Both the position numbers and the translations under genes were made by a program. Below, piece by piece: positions 1 through 7,032 of a stretch of DNA of 64,000 nucleotides. The DNA is from Aeoliella sp052161615. GTDB taxonomy: Bacteria > Planctomycetota > Planctomycetia > Pirellulales > Lacipirellulaceae. Positions within the stretch are counted from its first letter, which is position 1. Each line of letters starts with the position of its first letter. The notes under the pieces were generated by a model. The model was not told where the DNA came from. It saw only the letters and a list, made by a program, of their open reading frames with translations, and made no database searches. Where the stretch lies: contig NZ_CP197417.1 of the NCBI RefSeq assembly GCF_052161615.1, positions 3,844,001-3,908,000 of the forward strand, read 5' to 3'.

Positions 1-9
1 GTTATGATC

Positions 10-57
10 AACGTTCGCCCTTCTTGAGAAATCAAGCAGGGCGAACGTTTTGCTTTT
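10..57 (+). terminator. Intrinsic terminator of a gene left of the window
   Basis: An outer stem pairs AACGTTCGCCC (10-20) with GGGCGAACGTT (39-49). An inner stem CTTGA/TCAAG closes on a GAAA loop, and a T-rich tail (TTGCTTTTT) follows. This is a typical rho-independent terminator for a plus-strand gene ending before the window. A strong hairpin also works partly in the other direction. Confidence 0.75.
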
Positions 58-97
58 TCGATTCGAAACGTGTGCGAGGGTCACCCCCTCACCCTAA

Positions 98-174
98 CCC
101 TCTCCCCCATCGTTTCGCAGTCACACGCGATAGTTGATTGACGCGGAAACGAAGCGAAACGACGGGGGAGAGGG
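98..174. repeat. Interrupted palindrome (REP-like)
   Basis: Two 20-bp arms, 98-117 and 155-174, are reverse complements with one mismatch (CCCTCTCCCCCATCGTTTCG on the left). They are separated by 37 bp. The pyrimidine-rich arm resembles dispersed intergenic repeats seen in many bacterial genomes. It lies upstream of the P-II gene. Confidence 0.6.
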
Positions 175-237
175 AACAAGATTGGGGATCGTCTACGCGC
201 ATACACTAGCGAATCTCTCCAGGCGGAGGACAAGCGG

Positions 238-585
238 ATGAAACTAATATGGGCGGTCATTCAACCGACGAAGTTGGCGTCGGTCGAGAAGGCACTCGTA
301 AACATCGGCGTGACGCGGATGACGGTGCTCGACGCGATGGGGTACGCGCGGCAGCGCGGGCACATCGAGACCTATCGCGGGCATGAGTACGAGACCAACC
401 TGCTCCGCAAGGTGCAGCTCGAGATCGCCGTGAACGACGACTTCGTCGACAAGACGATCGCCTGCCTGGAAGACCACGCGCGAAGTAGCGTCGAAGGCTA
501 CATCGGCGATGGCAAGGTGTTTGTCGTGCCGATGGAGCGGGCCATCCAGATCAGCGATGGCCAAGCCGGCCCGGGAGCCATCTAG
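238..585 (+). CDS. P-II family nitrogen regulatory protein
   Basis: A 115-residue protein of the GlnB/GlnK family. P-II trimers sense 2-oxoglutarate and ATP/ADP and regulate targets such as ammonium channels and nitrogen-assimilation enzymes. Family features are the KLIWAVIQPTKL opening, a T-loop with Tyr51 in GHEY (the uridylylation position), the RKVQLEIAV strand, and the GDGKVFVVP B-loop. Length is normal for the family. The start has a good ribosome site (GGAGG about 9 bases upstream). No ammonium transporter or glutamine synthetase gene is visible here, so its partner cannot be named; glnB versus glnK is undecided. Confidence 0.93.
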   Translation: MKLIWAVIQPTKLASVEKALVNIGVTRMTVLDAMGYARQRGHIETYRGHEYETNLLRKVQLEIAVNDDFVDKTIACLEDHARSSVEGYIGDGKVFVVPMERAIQISDGQAGPGAI

Positions 586-589
586 TACC

Positions 590-937
590 ATGCTGCTCGC
601 CATTACTAACGACCTGATGGCCACCGCGCCGATCGAACACGCCGCGAGACAGCTCGCCCTCCCCTGCCGTGCAGTCGCGGTCGGACGGCTCGCGGGACTC
701 GAACTTCCAGCGCCCGTAAGTGTCGCGGTGCTCGATCTCAATGGAGTCGACGACGTGGCCGCGGCGGTCGCGGCGATTCGCGAAGCCGCCGGTGCCGAAG
801 TGCCGATCATAGCGTTCGGTCCGCATGTGCACGAAGCGAAGCTTCAAGCAGCGAGCGACGCTGGCTGCACCAAGGTGCTCACTCGAGGGCAGTTTCACCG
901 GGATATGGCGAAGGTGATCTCTGAGGTTCTCGGTTGA
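590..937 (+). CDS. Small CheY-like (pseudo-receiver) protein
   Basis: A 115-residue protein starting at the ATG just behind the P-II stop codon. A longer reading frame from 509 would overlap the P-II gene, so the start at 590 is preferred. Alternating hydrophobic strands and helices (MLLAITND, VSVAVLDLNG, VPIIAFGPH, GCTKVLTRGQF) match a receiver or flavodoxin-like alpha/beta fold. The Asp in VAVLDLNG sits where a phospho-acceptor would be, but the N-terminal acidic pair of true receivers is not obvious. The 4-bp spacing to the P-II gene suggests co-transcription. Function is unknown; a regulatory role is inference. Confidence 0.7.
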   Translation: MLLAITNDLMATAPIEHAARQLALPCRAVAVGRLAGLELPAPVSVAVLDLNGVDDVAAAVAAIREAAGAEVPIIAFGPHVHEAKLQAASDAGCTKVLTRGQFHRDMAKVISEVLG

Positions 938-1100
938 AGAATTAGTCGCGGATGCGCGAGGATCTGAGCAGATTGGCGCGAATTCAGTTCTTTAACCCGG
1001 AACGAGAGACCTTAGCAAATATTCCTTGCACAATTGACTTCAATCAGGCCTTATCCGCGTACATCCGTTGCGATCTGCGAAGATCCGCGACTAATTCTTC
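936..1100. repeat. Intergenic inverted repeat with 18-bp perfect ends
   Basis: GAAGAATTAGTCGCGGAT (936-953) is repeated perfectly in inverted orientation at 1083-1100. The flanking inner sequence shows weaker mirrored similarity. It fills the whole gap between two convergent genes. It could be a MITE-like remnant or a bidirectional terminator structure. Confidence 0.6.
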
Positions 1101-1101
1101 T

Positions 1102-2172
1102 TCACGCCGCGTCGGATTGGTCGTCGAACTCAGGCACGCCCGTGGGGCCATCGCGAAGCGTTGGGATACCACCATCGAACTCCGCAGGGTCGATGAACAC
1201 TTCATCGACATGCACGCCATCGACGTCTTGGCGGCGTAGCAAGTAGAGCGCGGCACCCGAGGTCCACACCAGCGCGGTGAGGTAGACGACGATGAGCGAG
1301 AGTGCCGCGGCGTTCCACCACGCGATGGTCGTGAGCGCCCACGGATTGTCGGGCGAACCAGCGGCGAACTCCGAGACTTGATCGACGGCAATCATGAAAC
1401 CCGTTGCAACGCCCGCCGACGCGGCGGCGACCACGCCAAGCACCGCGGCGTAGCCCACAAGCCTAAGTGGCTTTTGATAGAGGTAGGCAAACATTCGGCT
1501 CACGGCGTCGAACGAGTCGCTGCCATCCACGGCGGCGGCGGCCCACACGAACGGCCAACCCGCGAGTGCCGCCACGCCGTACAGCGTCGCGACGATTGCA
1601 ACCACGATCACGATAGGCCAAATCACCGCGATGCCGGTGGCGAGCCACGAGACTTCCATGGCCAGACGCACAACGAGCAGCGGAAGCGCCATTGCCGCGA
1701 GGCCTGTAAGGAGCAAAACGGGACCACCAAAGAACCCGGCCCGTTGTTGCCAGGTGTATCGCAGCGCCGCTTCGAGGTTCGGGTCTTCGTCGCGCGTCAG
1801 GGAGAGTGCAGCAATGCGGACAATCGCGCCGCCTACAAATCCCCACACGGCGAGTCGCGCGAGGCATGCGAGAACACTGGAGAGCAGATCGTCGTTCTGC
1901 ACGATGTCGACGAACGGACCGACGAAGTCGCGAGCCATGTGCTCGACCGTCGCGAGCGCCGTCCGCACGAACCCACCCCCCGCATCAATAGCATCGACCA
2001 ACGGTTCGGTTGGCGTGTACCCCACCAGCGCGTCCAAAAGCCACACGGCGATCACGCCCGCCGCGGCGAGCAGCATCACGCGACCACGCAGCGCGATGGC
2101 GGGAGCCTTGAGGAGCAGGAGCCACGACCAAGCGGGGGCTCGATAATTCGACGACGGTGTATCTTGAGGCAT
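1102..2172 (-). CDS. Hypothetical multi-pass membrane protein
   Basis: A 356-residue integral membrane protein of unrecognised family. The start at 2172 is chosen because GGAGGA lies about 5 bases upstream; a 16-residue longer frame lacks this. About six hydrophobic segments are visible, for example VMLLAAAGVIAVWLL, LLLTGLAAMALPLLV, TGIAVIWPIVIVVAI and LSLIVVYLTALVW. The C-terminus is acidic and cytosol-like (DVDGVHVDEVFIDPAEFDG). It is the last gene of the minus-strand chaperone cluster, 106 bp after yacG. Co-transcription is possible but not shown. Confidence 0.75.
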   Translation of the reverse strand: MPQDTPSSNYRAPAWSWLLLLKAPAIALRGRVMLLAAAGVIAVWLLDALVGYTPTEPLVDAIDAGGGFVRTALATVEHMARDFVGPFVDIVQNDDLLSSVLACLARLAVWGFVGGAIVRIAALSLTRDEDPNLEAALRYTWQQRAGFFGGPVLLLTGLAAMALPLLVVRLAMEVSWLATGIAVIWPIVIVVAIVATLYGVAALAGWPFVWAAAAVDGSDSFDAVSRMFAYLYQKPLRLVGYAAVLGVVAAASAGVATGFMIAVDQVSEFAAGSPDNPWALTTIAWWNAAALSLIVVYLTALVWTSGAALYLLRRQDVDGVHVDEVFIDPAEFDGGIPTLRDGPTGVPEFDDQSDAA

Positions 2173-2278
2173 GCGGTTCCTCCGCTCTTTACTGCGACAG
2201 CATTCCTTGCTGCAAACCAATAGCTCGTGAGTATATCGCCGCCGCAGCCGACCGCCTACGTTGAAACGATGCTAGCAC

Positions 2279-2473
2279 TCACTGTTCGCTGTCATCGTCG
2301 TCGCCGCCGAACGATTCGGGCGTTTCGTCGGCTTCGGGGTCGGGGACCGACGGCAAGCCGAAGTCCTCGCCCAGCCAGCGGCCCAGGTCGATGAGCCGGC
2401 AACGCTCGCAGCAGAACGGCAAAGCGTCGGACTGCGGAGGGTCAAAGTTCTTCTTGCAGGTGGGGCAGACCAC
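2279..2473 (-). CDS. yacG: DNA gyrase inhibitor YacG-like zinc protein
   Basis: A 64-residue protein with the YacG signature: CPTCKK at residues 3-8, then FCCERCRLIDLGRWLGE, giving four cysteines for one zinc. In E. coli YacG binds GyrB and inhibits DNA gyrase. The tail is strongly acidic (GGDDDDSEQ). It lies 2 bp after the FmdB-family gene, so the two are surely one transcriptional unit. The family assignment is firm; the gyrase role in this organism is inferred from homology. Confidence 0.88.
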   Translation of the reverse strand: MVCPTCKKNFDPPQSDALPFCCERCRLIDLGRWLGEDFGLPSVPDPEADETPESFGGDDDDSEQ

Positions 2474-2475
2474 GG

Positions 2476-2811
2476 TTAGTCCTTCTTCTTGGACTTGGGT
2501 TTGCTCTTCGAGCCGGTGGAGTCGGACGAGGATTTGGCCTCGGACTTTGACTCCGACTTTTTCGAGTCGCCCCCCGAGTCGCCGGACTGCGACTTCTTGT
2601 CCTTCTCGGCGGCCTTCTTATAAGAGTCGCTGCGGTAGTCGGTCTCGTAGAAGCCCGAGCCCTTGAACACGACCGCCGCGCCGGTGCCAAACAGCCGGCG
2701 AAGCTTCAGCTTGCCACACTCGGGGCACTTGCGCTTGAGCGGCTCGGAGATGGACTGAAACAGCTCAAACTCATGCTCACACGCATCGCAGACGTAATCG
2801 TAAGTCGGCAT
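2476..2811 (-). CDS. FmdB-family zinc ribbon protein
   Basis: A 111-residue protein starting MPTYDYVCDACEHEFELFQS, the hallmark of the FmdB putative regulatory family. A zinc ribbon is formed by CDAC and CPEC, followed by LRRLFGTGAAVVFKGSGFY. After residue ~60 the sequence becomes a low-complexity Ser/Lys/Asp tail ending KSKPKSKKKD, which is probably disordered. The start is placed at the canonical MPTYDY; a 14-residue upstream extension does not match the family. It sits 2 bp ahead of yacG. The biochemical function of the family is not established. Confidence 0.88.
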   Translation of the reverse strand: MPTYDYVCDACEHEFELFQSISEPLKRKCPECGKLKLRRLFGTGAAVVFKGSGFYETDYRSDSYKKAAEKDKKSQSGDSGGDSKKSESKSEAKSSSDSTGSKSKPKSKKKD

Positions 2812-2838
2812 TGTTGATCGGAACTCCAAAAATGCATG

Positions 2839-2979
2839 AACCACGGAGTTCACAGAGAACGCAGAGGAGAAGATTCGGGAACACTAATCTGCGCTAATAA
2901 ACGCTAATCGGATATTCGTGAAGATTAGCGTGGATTAGTGTTCCAACCATCTCTGTGAGCTCTGTGATCTCCGTGGTTA
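2839..2979. repeat. Long fold-back intergenic repeat (MITE/REP-like)
   Basis: A 141-bp near-palindrome between grpE and the FmdB gene. The outer arms contain AACCACGGAG...CACAGAG on the left and its inverse CTCTGTG...CTCCGTGGTT on the right. The inner arms (2877-2897 and 2923-2943) match over 21 bp with two mismatches. Transcribed, it would form a long imperfect hairpin within the chaperone operon. Confidence 0.7.
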
Positions 2980-3005
2980 TTCCGTAAGCCTGTGTTGGAT
3001 GATTG

Positions 3006-3536
3006 TTAAGCGATGTTTCCGTTGCCCGTGGGGCCGGCGGAGACGATTACTTGGGCGGCGCGGACCACGCGGTCGTGGAGTTGGTAGCCGGCTTGCGCGA
3101 CCATGATGATCTGGCCGGCGGGAACATCGGCCGAGGGTTGTTGCAGGATCGCCTGGTGCAGGTCGGGGTCGAACATTTGGCCTTCGGCGGGTATCTCTTT
3201 GCAACCATGCTGAGCGAGCGCGGTGACCAATTGCTGGCGGACGAGCTTGAAGCCCTCGACCAGCGTCGCCACCTCAGGACTATTACCAGCGGCGCCGATC
3301 GCGCGGTCGATGTTGTCGACGGCCGGCAGGATGTCGCGCATCAGGTCGATGCTCGCGTACTGACGAAGGTCGGCCATCTCGCGGGCCTGGCGGCCACGGA
3401 GATTTTGAATCTCGGCTTGCAGGCGGAGATTCTGGTCTTGCTTCGAAGCGAGTTCGGCCTGGAGGTCCATGCCGCCGTTGTCGCCGGCGTCGAGCAGTTC
3501 GTCCGAATCTTCTACCAAGTTATCTTCGTTAGCCAT
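3006..3536 (-). CDS. grpE: Nucleotide exchange factor GrpE
   Basis: A 176-residue GrpE, the ADP/ATP exchange factor for DnaK. An acidic N-terminus (EDNLVEDSDELLD) leads into a coiled coil (LQAELASKQDQNLRLQAEIQNL). The beta domain follows, with the family core DILPAVDNIDRAIG, GQMFDPDLHQAI and a GYQLHDRVVRAAQVIVS end. It lies 6 bp downstream of dnaJ on the same strand and is probably co-expressed with it. The DnaK partner is not in the window. Confidence 0.95.
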   Translation of the reverse strand: MANEDNLVEDSDELLDAGDNGGMDLQAELASKQDQNLRLQAEIQNLRGRQAREMADLRQYASIDLMRDILPAVDNIDRAIGAAGNSPEVATLVEGFKLVRQQLVTALAQHGCKEIPAEGQMFDPDLHQAILQQPSADVPAGQIIMVAQAGYQLHDRVVRAAQVIVSAGPTGNGNIA

Positions 3537-3542
3537 GACGGT

Positions 3543-4685
3543 TTAATCCTTATCCGATTCGTCGCTGGCGGTGAAGTACTCCGCCAGTTGTTTGAAGAAC
3601 GACTTACGCTGCGGGGCAACGTGCTTGTGTTCGAGCTCGGCCAGTTGGCGCAGCAGTTGTTGTTCTTCTTTCGATAGTTTCGTCGGTACCTCGATGGTCA
3701 CTTGCACCAACAGGTCGCCCAGCCCGTGCGAACGCGGATCGGGCATGCCTCGGCCACCCAGGCGGAATACGTCGCCCGACTGCGTGCCGGCTGGCACCTT
3801 CACCTCGCCGCGGCCGTTGAGCGTGGGAACCTCCAGCGTACACCCGAGGGCAGCCTGGGCGTAAGTGATCGGCACCCTGCACACGAGGTGCTGGCCCTGC
3901 CGCTCGAACAGTGGATGACTGAGAACCGAGATAAAACAATAACAATCGCCGGGGGGACCGCCGGACGCGCTGGGCTCGCCCTCGCCGGAGATGCGAACCC
4001 GCATGCCATCGTCGACGCCAGCGGGAATCTGAACCTCGGTAACCACGCGGCGGAGGCGTTGGCCCTTGCCGCGACACGTGCGGCAAGGATCTTTGATCTT
4101 TGAGCCTGCGCCGCCGCACGCAGGGCAAGTGGTTTGTACGCGAACGATGCCGGCAGACTGAATCACGCGGCCGTGGCCGGCGCAGTAGGCACACGTTTCG
4201 CGCGAGCTACCCGCCGCGGCGCCAGAGCCTTTGCAGTCTTCACAGGTCTCGTGACGCTGAAACTCGACGGTCTTGCTGCAACCCTCGGCCGCTTCGTGAA
4301 GCGTAAGCGTCACGTCGCAGCGGACGTCGCGACCAGCACGAGCCCGCCGACCGCCACCGCCCCCGCCGAAGATGTCACCAAAGATATCGCCGAACGCGCT
4401 GAAGATATCGCCGACGTCGCCGAAGTGAGCCCCGCCATTGCCATTCACACCGGCGTGGCCGTACTGGTCGTAGCGGGACCGTTTGTGCGAGTCATGCAGT
4501 ACCTCGAACGCCTCGCTGCACTCCTTGAAGCGAGCGATGGCTTCTTCGTCCCCCGGGTTCTTGTCGGGGTGGTACTTGATCGCGAGCTTCCGATAGGCCG
4601 TAGCGATATCGCCCTCGGACGCAGTGCGTTCGATGCCCAGGACTTCGTAATAACAGCGTTGGGTGGGCATGGATGAAGTGGCCAT
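3543..4685 (-). CDS. dnaJ: Molecular chaperone DnaJ (Hsp40)
   Basis: A 380-residue full-length DnaJ that stimulates DnaK ATPase and delivers clients. The N-terminal J domain has the HPD motif (IKYHPDKNPGD). It is followed by a Gly/Phe-rich linker (FGDVGDIFSAFGDIFGD), a zinc domain with four CxxCxGxG-type repeats (CEDCKGSG, CAYCAGHG, CPACGGAG, CRTCRGKG), and the C-terminal beta-sandwich domains. All type I DnaJ features are present. It is upstream of grpE and downstream of groEL1, separated from the latter by a terminator-like hairpin, so it may have its own promoter in 4686-4833. Confidence 0.96.
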   Translation of the reverse strand: MATSSMPTQRCYYEVLGIERTASEGDIATAYRKLAIKYHPDKNPGDEEAIARFKECSEAFEVLHDSHKRSRYDQYGHAGVNGNGGAHFGDVGDIFSAFGDIFGDIFGGGGGGRRARAGRDVRCDVTLTLHEAAEGCSKTVEFQRHETCEDCKGSGAAAGSSRETCAYCAGHGRVIQSAGIVRVQTTCPACGGAGSKIKDPCRTCRGKGQRLRRVVTEVQIPAGVDDGMRVRISGEGEPSASGGPPGDCYCFISVLSHPLFERQGQHLVCRVPITYAQAALGCTLEVPTLNGRGEVKVPAGTQSGDVFRLGGRGMPDPRSHGLGDLLVQVTIEVPTKLSKEEQQLLRQLAELEHKHVAPQRKSFFKQLAEYFTASDESDKD

Positions 4686-4760
4686 GAGCTGTTGGCTTTA
4701 GGCTTTAAGCGAAGGGATGAAGAACTCTGGCTAACTGCCTCTAGCCAAACGCTCTCAGCA

Positions 4761-4805
4761 CGCTAAAACACCGGGCCACTCGCGACTGTTCGCAAGTGGC
4801 CCGGC
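4761..4805 (-). terminator. Terminator-like hairpin after groEL1
   Basis: CCGGGCCACT (4771-4780) pairs with AGTGGCCCGG (4795-4804) across a 14-nt loop. On the minus strand the stem is followed by TGTTTTAG, a short U-rich run. It probably ends or attenuates the groES-groEL1 transcript before dnaJ. Confidence 0.6.
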
Positions 4806-4833
4806 TTCGAATTTGGAACTACACTCGCGAGGC

Positions 4834-6453
4834 TTAGCGGACCGAGCCGATGACGGCACGCTTGTCCGAGTCCTTCGAGTCGTAGTTGGTCACCAGGGCC
4901 TCGGTGGTGAGGATCAGGCCGGCGATGCTGGCGGCGTTAGACAGGGCGGTCTTCACTACCTTGGTCGGGTCGATGACACCCGCCTTCAGCATGTCGACGT
5001 ACTCGCCGGCGTTGGCGTCGAAACCGTGGTTGAACGGCTTCTGGGCCACCTCGTCGGCCACCACGCTACCTGGCAGACCACCGTTGTCGGCGATTTGCTT
5101 GAGCGGGGCGCTCAGCACACCGAGTACAATGTCGACGCCGATCTTCTCGTCACCCTTCGCGCCGCTGCGAGCGGCTTCGACTGCTTCGCGGCAACGAATC
5201 AGCGCCACGCCACCACCAGGCAGAATACCCTCTTCGACGGCCGCACGCGTGGCGTGCAGCGCGTCTTCGACGCGGGCCTTCTTCTGCTTCATGTCGGCTT
5301 CGCTGTTGGCACCCACCGACACGATGGCAACGCCACCAGTGAGCTTCGCCAGGCGCTCTTGCAGCTTCTCGCGATCGTAATCGCTGGTGCTGGCTTCGAT
5401 GCTCTTGCGAATCTGGTCGATACGCTTCTTCACTTCGGCGTTGGCACCGGCACCTTGGACGATGGTGGTCGAGTCCTTGGTGATGGTGACCTTCTTCGCG
5501 CGACCCAGCTCTTCGAGCGTGACGGTGTCGAGCTTCTTGCCCAGGTCGTCGGACAGCATGGTGCCGCCGGTCAGGGTAGCAATGTCGCCGAGCATCGCCT
5601 TGCGACGATCACCAAAGCCAGGAGCCTTAACCGCCGCCACGTTCAGAATGCCACGCAGCTTGTTGACCACCAAAGCGGCCAGGGCTTCGCCCTCGACGTC
5701 TTCGGCGATGATCACTAGCGGCTTGCCCTTCTGGCTGACCTGCTCGAGGATCGGCAGCAACTCGCGAAGGTTGCTAATCTTCTTCTCGTGGATCAGGATG
5801 TAGGCATCGTCGATCGCAGCCGACATGGTCGACGGTTCGTTGATGAAGTAAGGCGACAAGTAACCCTTGTCGAACTGCATGCCCTCGACGAACTCCAGGG
5901 TCGTCTCAGTGCTCTTGCCTTCTTCGACAGTGATCACGCCGTCCTTACCAACCTTCTCCATCGCGTCGGCCAGCAGGTCGCCGATCTCGCGATCGTTGTT
6001 GGCGCTGATGGCACCGACCTGGGCGATTTCTTCCTTGCTCGAAACCTTCTTGCTTTTCGAGTCGAGGAAATCGCAAGCCGCCGCGACGGCCTTCTCAATA
6101 CCACGACGCACGGCCGTGGGGTTGCTGCCGGCTACGATGTTGCGGGCACCTTCTTTGAGGATGGCGCGGGCGAGCACGGTAGCGGTGGTCGTTCCATCGC
6201 CGGCGAGCGACGAGGTCTTGTCGGCCACTTCGTGAACGAGCTTGGCACCCATGTTTTCGAACGGGTCTTCGAGCTCGATCTCTTTGCTAACGGTCACGCC
6301 GTCCTTGGTGACGGTCGGGCCGCCGAACGACTTGTTGATGATGACGTTGCGACCGGTCGGGCCCATCGTCACGGCCACGGCGTCGGCCAGTTTGTCGACA
6401 CCCTTGAGCATCTTAGCTCGTGCGGCGTCGTCGAACATGAGTTGTTTAGCCAC
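4834..6453 (-). CDS. groEL: Chaperonin GroEL, tail-less paralogue
   Basis: A 539-residue 60-kDa chaperonin; with GroES it encloses and folds proteins using ATP. It has the ATP-site motif VAGDGTTTATVLA-type sequence (here LAGDGTTTATVLARAI) and full equatorial, intermediate and apical domains. The start is the GTG at 6453 (VAKQLMFDD): AAGGA lies 9 bases upstream, and an upstream 30-residue extension has no homology. The C-terminus ends DSDKRAVIGSVR and lacks the usual Gly-Gly-Met tail, unlike the second GroEL upstream. It directly follows groES, so this is the operon-type GroEL. Confidence 0.95.
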   Translation of the reverse strand: MAKQLMFDDAARAKMLKGVDKLADAVAVTMGPTGRNVIINKSFGGPTVTKDGVTVSKEIELEDPFENMGAKLVHEVADKTSSLAGDGTTTATVLARAILKEGARNIVAGSNPTAVRRGIEKAVAAACDFLDSKSKKVSSKEEIAQVGAISANNDREIGDLLADAMEKVGKDGVITVEEGKSTETTLEFVEGMQFDKGYLSPYFINEPSTMSAAIDDAYILIHEKKISNLRELLPILEQVSQKGKPLVIIAEDVEGEALAALVVNKLRGILNVAAVKAPGFGDRRKAMLGDIATLTGGTMLSDDLGKKLDTVTLEELGRAKKVTITKDSTTIVQGAGANAEVKKRIDQIRKSIEASTSDYDREKLQERLAKLTGGVAIVSVGANSEADMKQKKARVEDALHATRAAVEEGILPGGGVALIRCREAVEAARSGAKGDEKIGVDIVLGVLSAPLKQIADNGGLPGSVVADEVAQKPFNHGFDANAGEYVDMLKAGVIDPTKVVKTALSNAASIAGLILTTEALVTNYDSKDSDKRAVIGSVR

Positions 6454-6589
6454 GGGAATATCCTTAAACGGTTGAGTTGCTGATGGATTCGATGCGGAGA
6501 GGTAGGCGAGCGGGGAAGGCGGAAGGTCGAAGGGGGCACGCAAGCGGCTGGGTTCCCCCTTCTGCCTTCCACCTTCCCCATCTGCACTA

Positions 6590-6889
6590 CTAGGTGGTTA
6601 CCTTCGCGAGAATGTCGGACTCACGCAGAATCTTGTACTCTTCGCCGTTCACTTCGACCTCGGATCCGCCGTACTTGCCGTAGATCACTTCGTCGCCCAC
6701 GGCGACCGATAGCTCGCCACGGTTACCGCTGTCGAGCAGCTTGCCGGCACCAACGGCGATTACCTTGCCACGCTGAGGCTTTTCGCGAGCCGCGTCCGGC
6801 AGCACGATGCCACCAGCGGTCATCTCTTCAGCTTCCAGCGGTTGCACAACCACACGATCGTCTAGCGGACGCAGTTTGATTTTGGCCAT
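6590..6889 (-). CDS. groES: Co-chaperonin GroES
   Basis: A 99-residue Hsp10 that caps GroEL. Family landmarks are IKLRPLDDRVVVQPLEAEE, the mobile loop TAGGIVLPDAAREKPQRGKVIAVG, and a VGDEVIYGKYGGSEVEVNGEEYKILRESDILA ending split over the C-terminal strands. It precedes groEL1 by 136 bp and follows groEL2 by 143 bp on the same strand. The one GroES may serve both GroELs (inference). Confidence 0.96.
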   Translation of the reverse strand: MAKIKLRPLDDRVVVQPLEAEEMTAGGIVLPDAAREKPQRGKVIAVGAGKLLDSGNRGELSVAVGDEVIYGKYGGSEVEVNGEEYKILRESDILAKVTT

Positions 6890-7032
6890 GATTATTTCCT
6901 CGTGATTTGACTTATCTATGAATGTTGAGGCCGAAGCGTAAGGCTTGGCTCTAGGCTATTAGCTGGAAGCTGCGGGCCATTCGTTCGACTTCTGGCGTAG
7001 AGCCCAAAGCCGATAGCCAACAGCCCCGTCGA

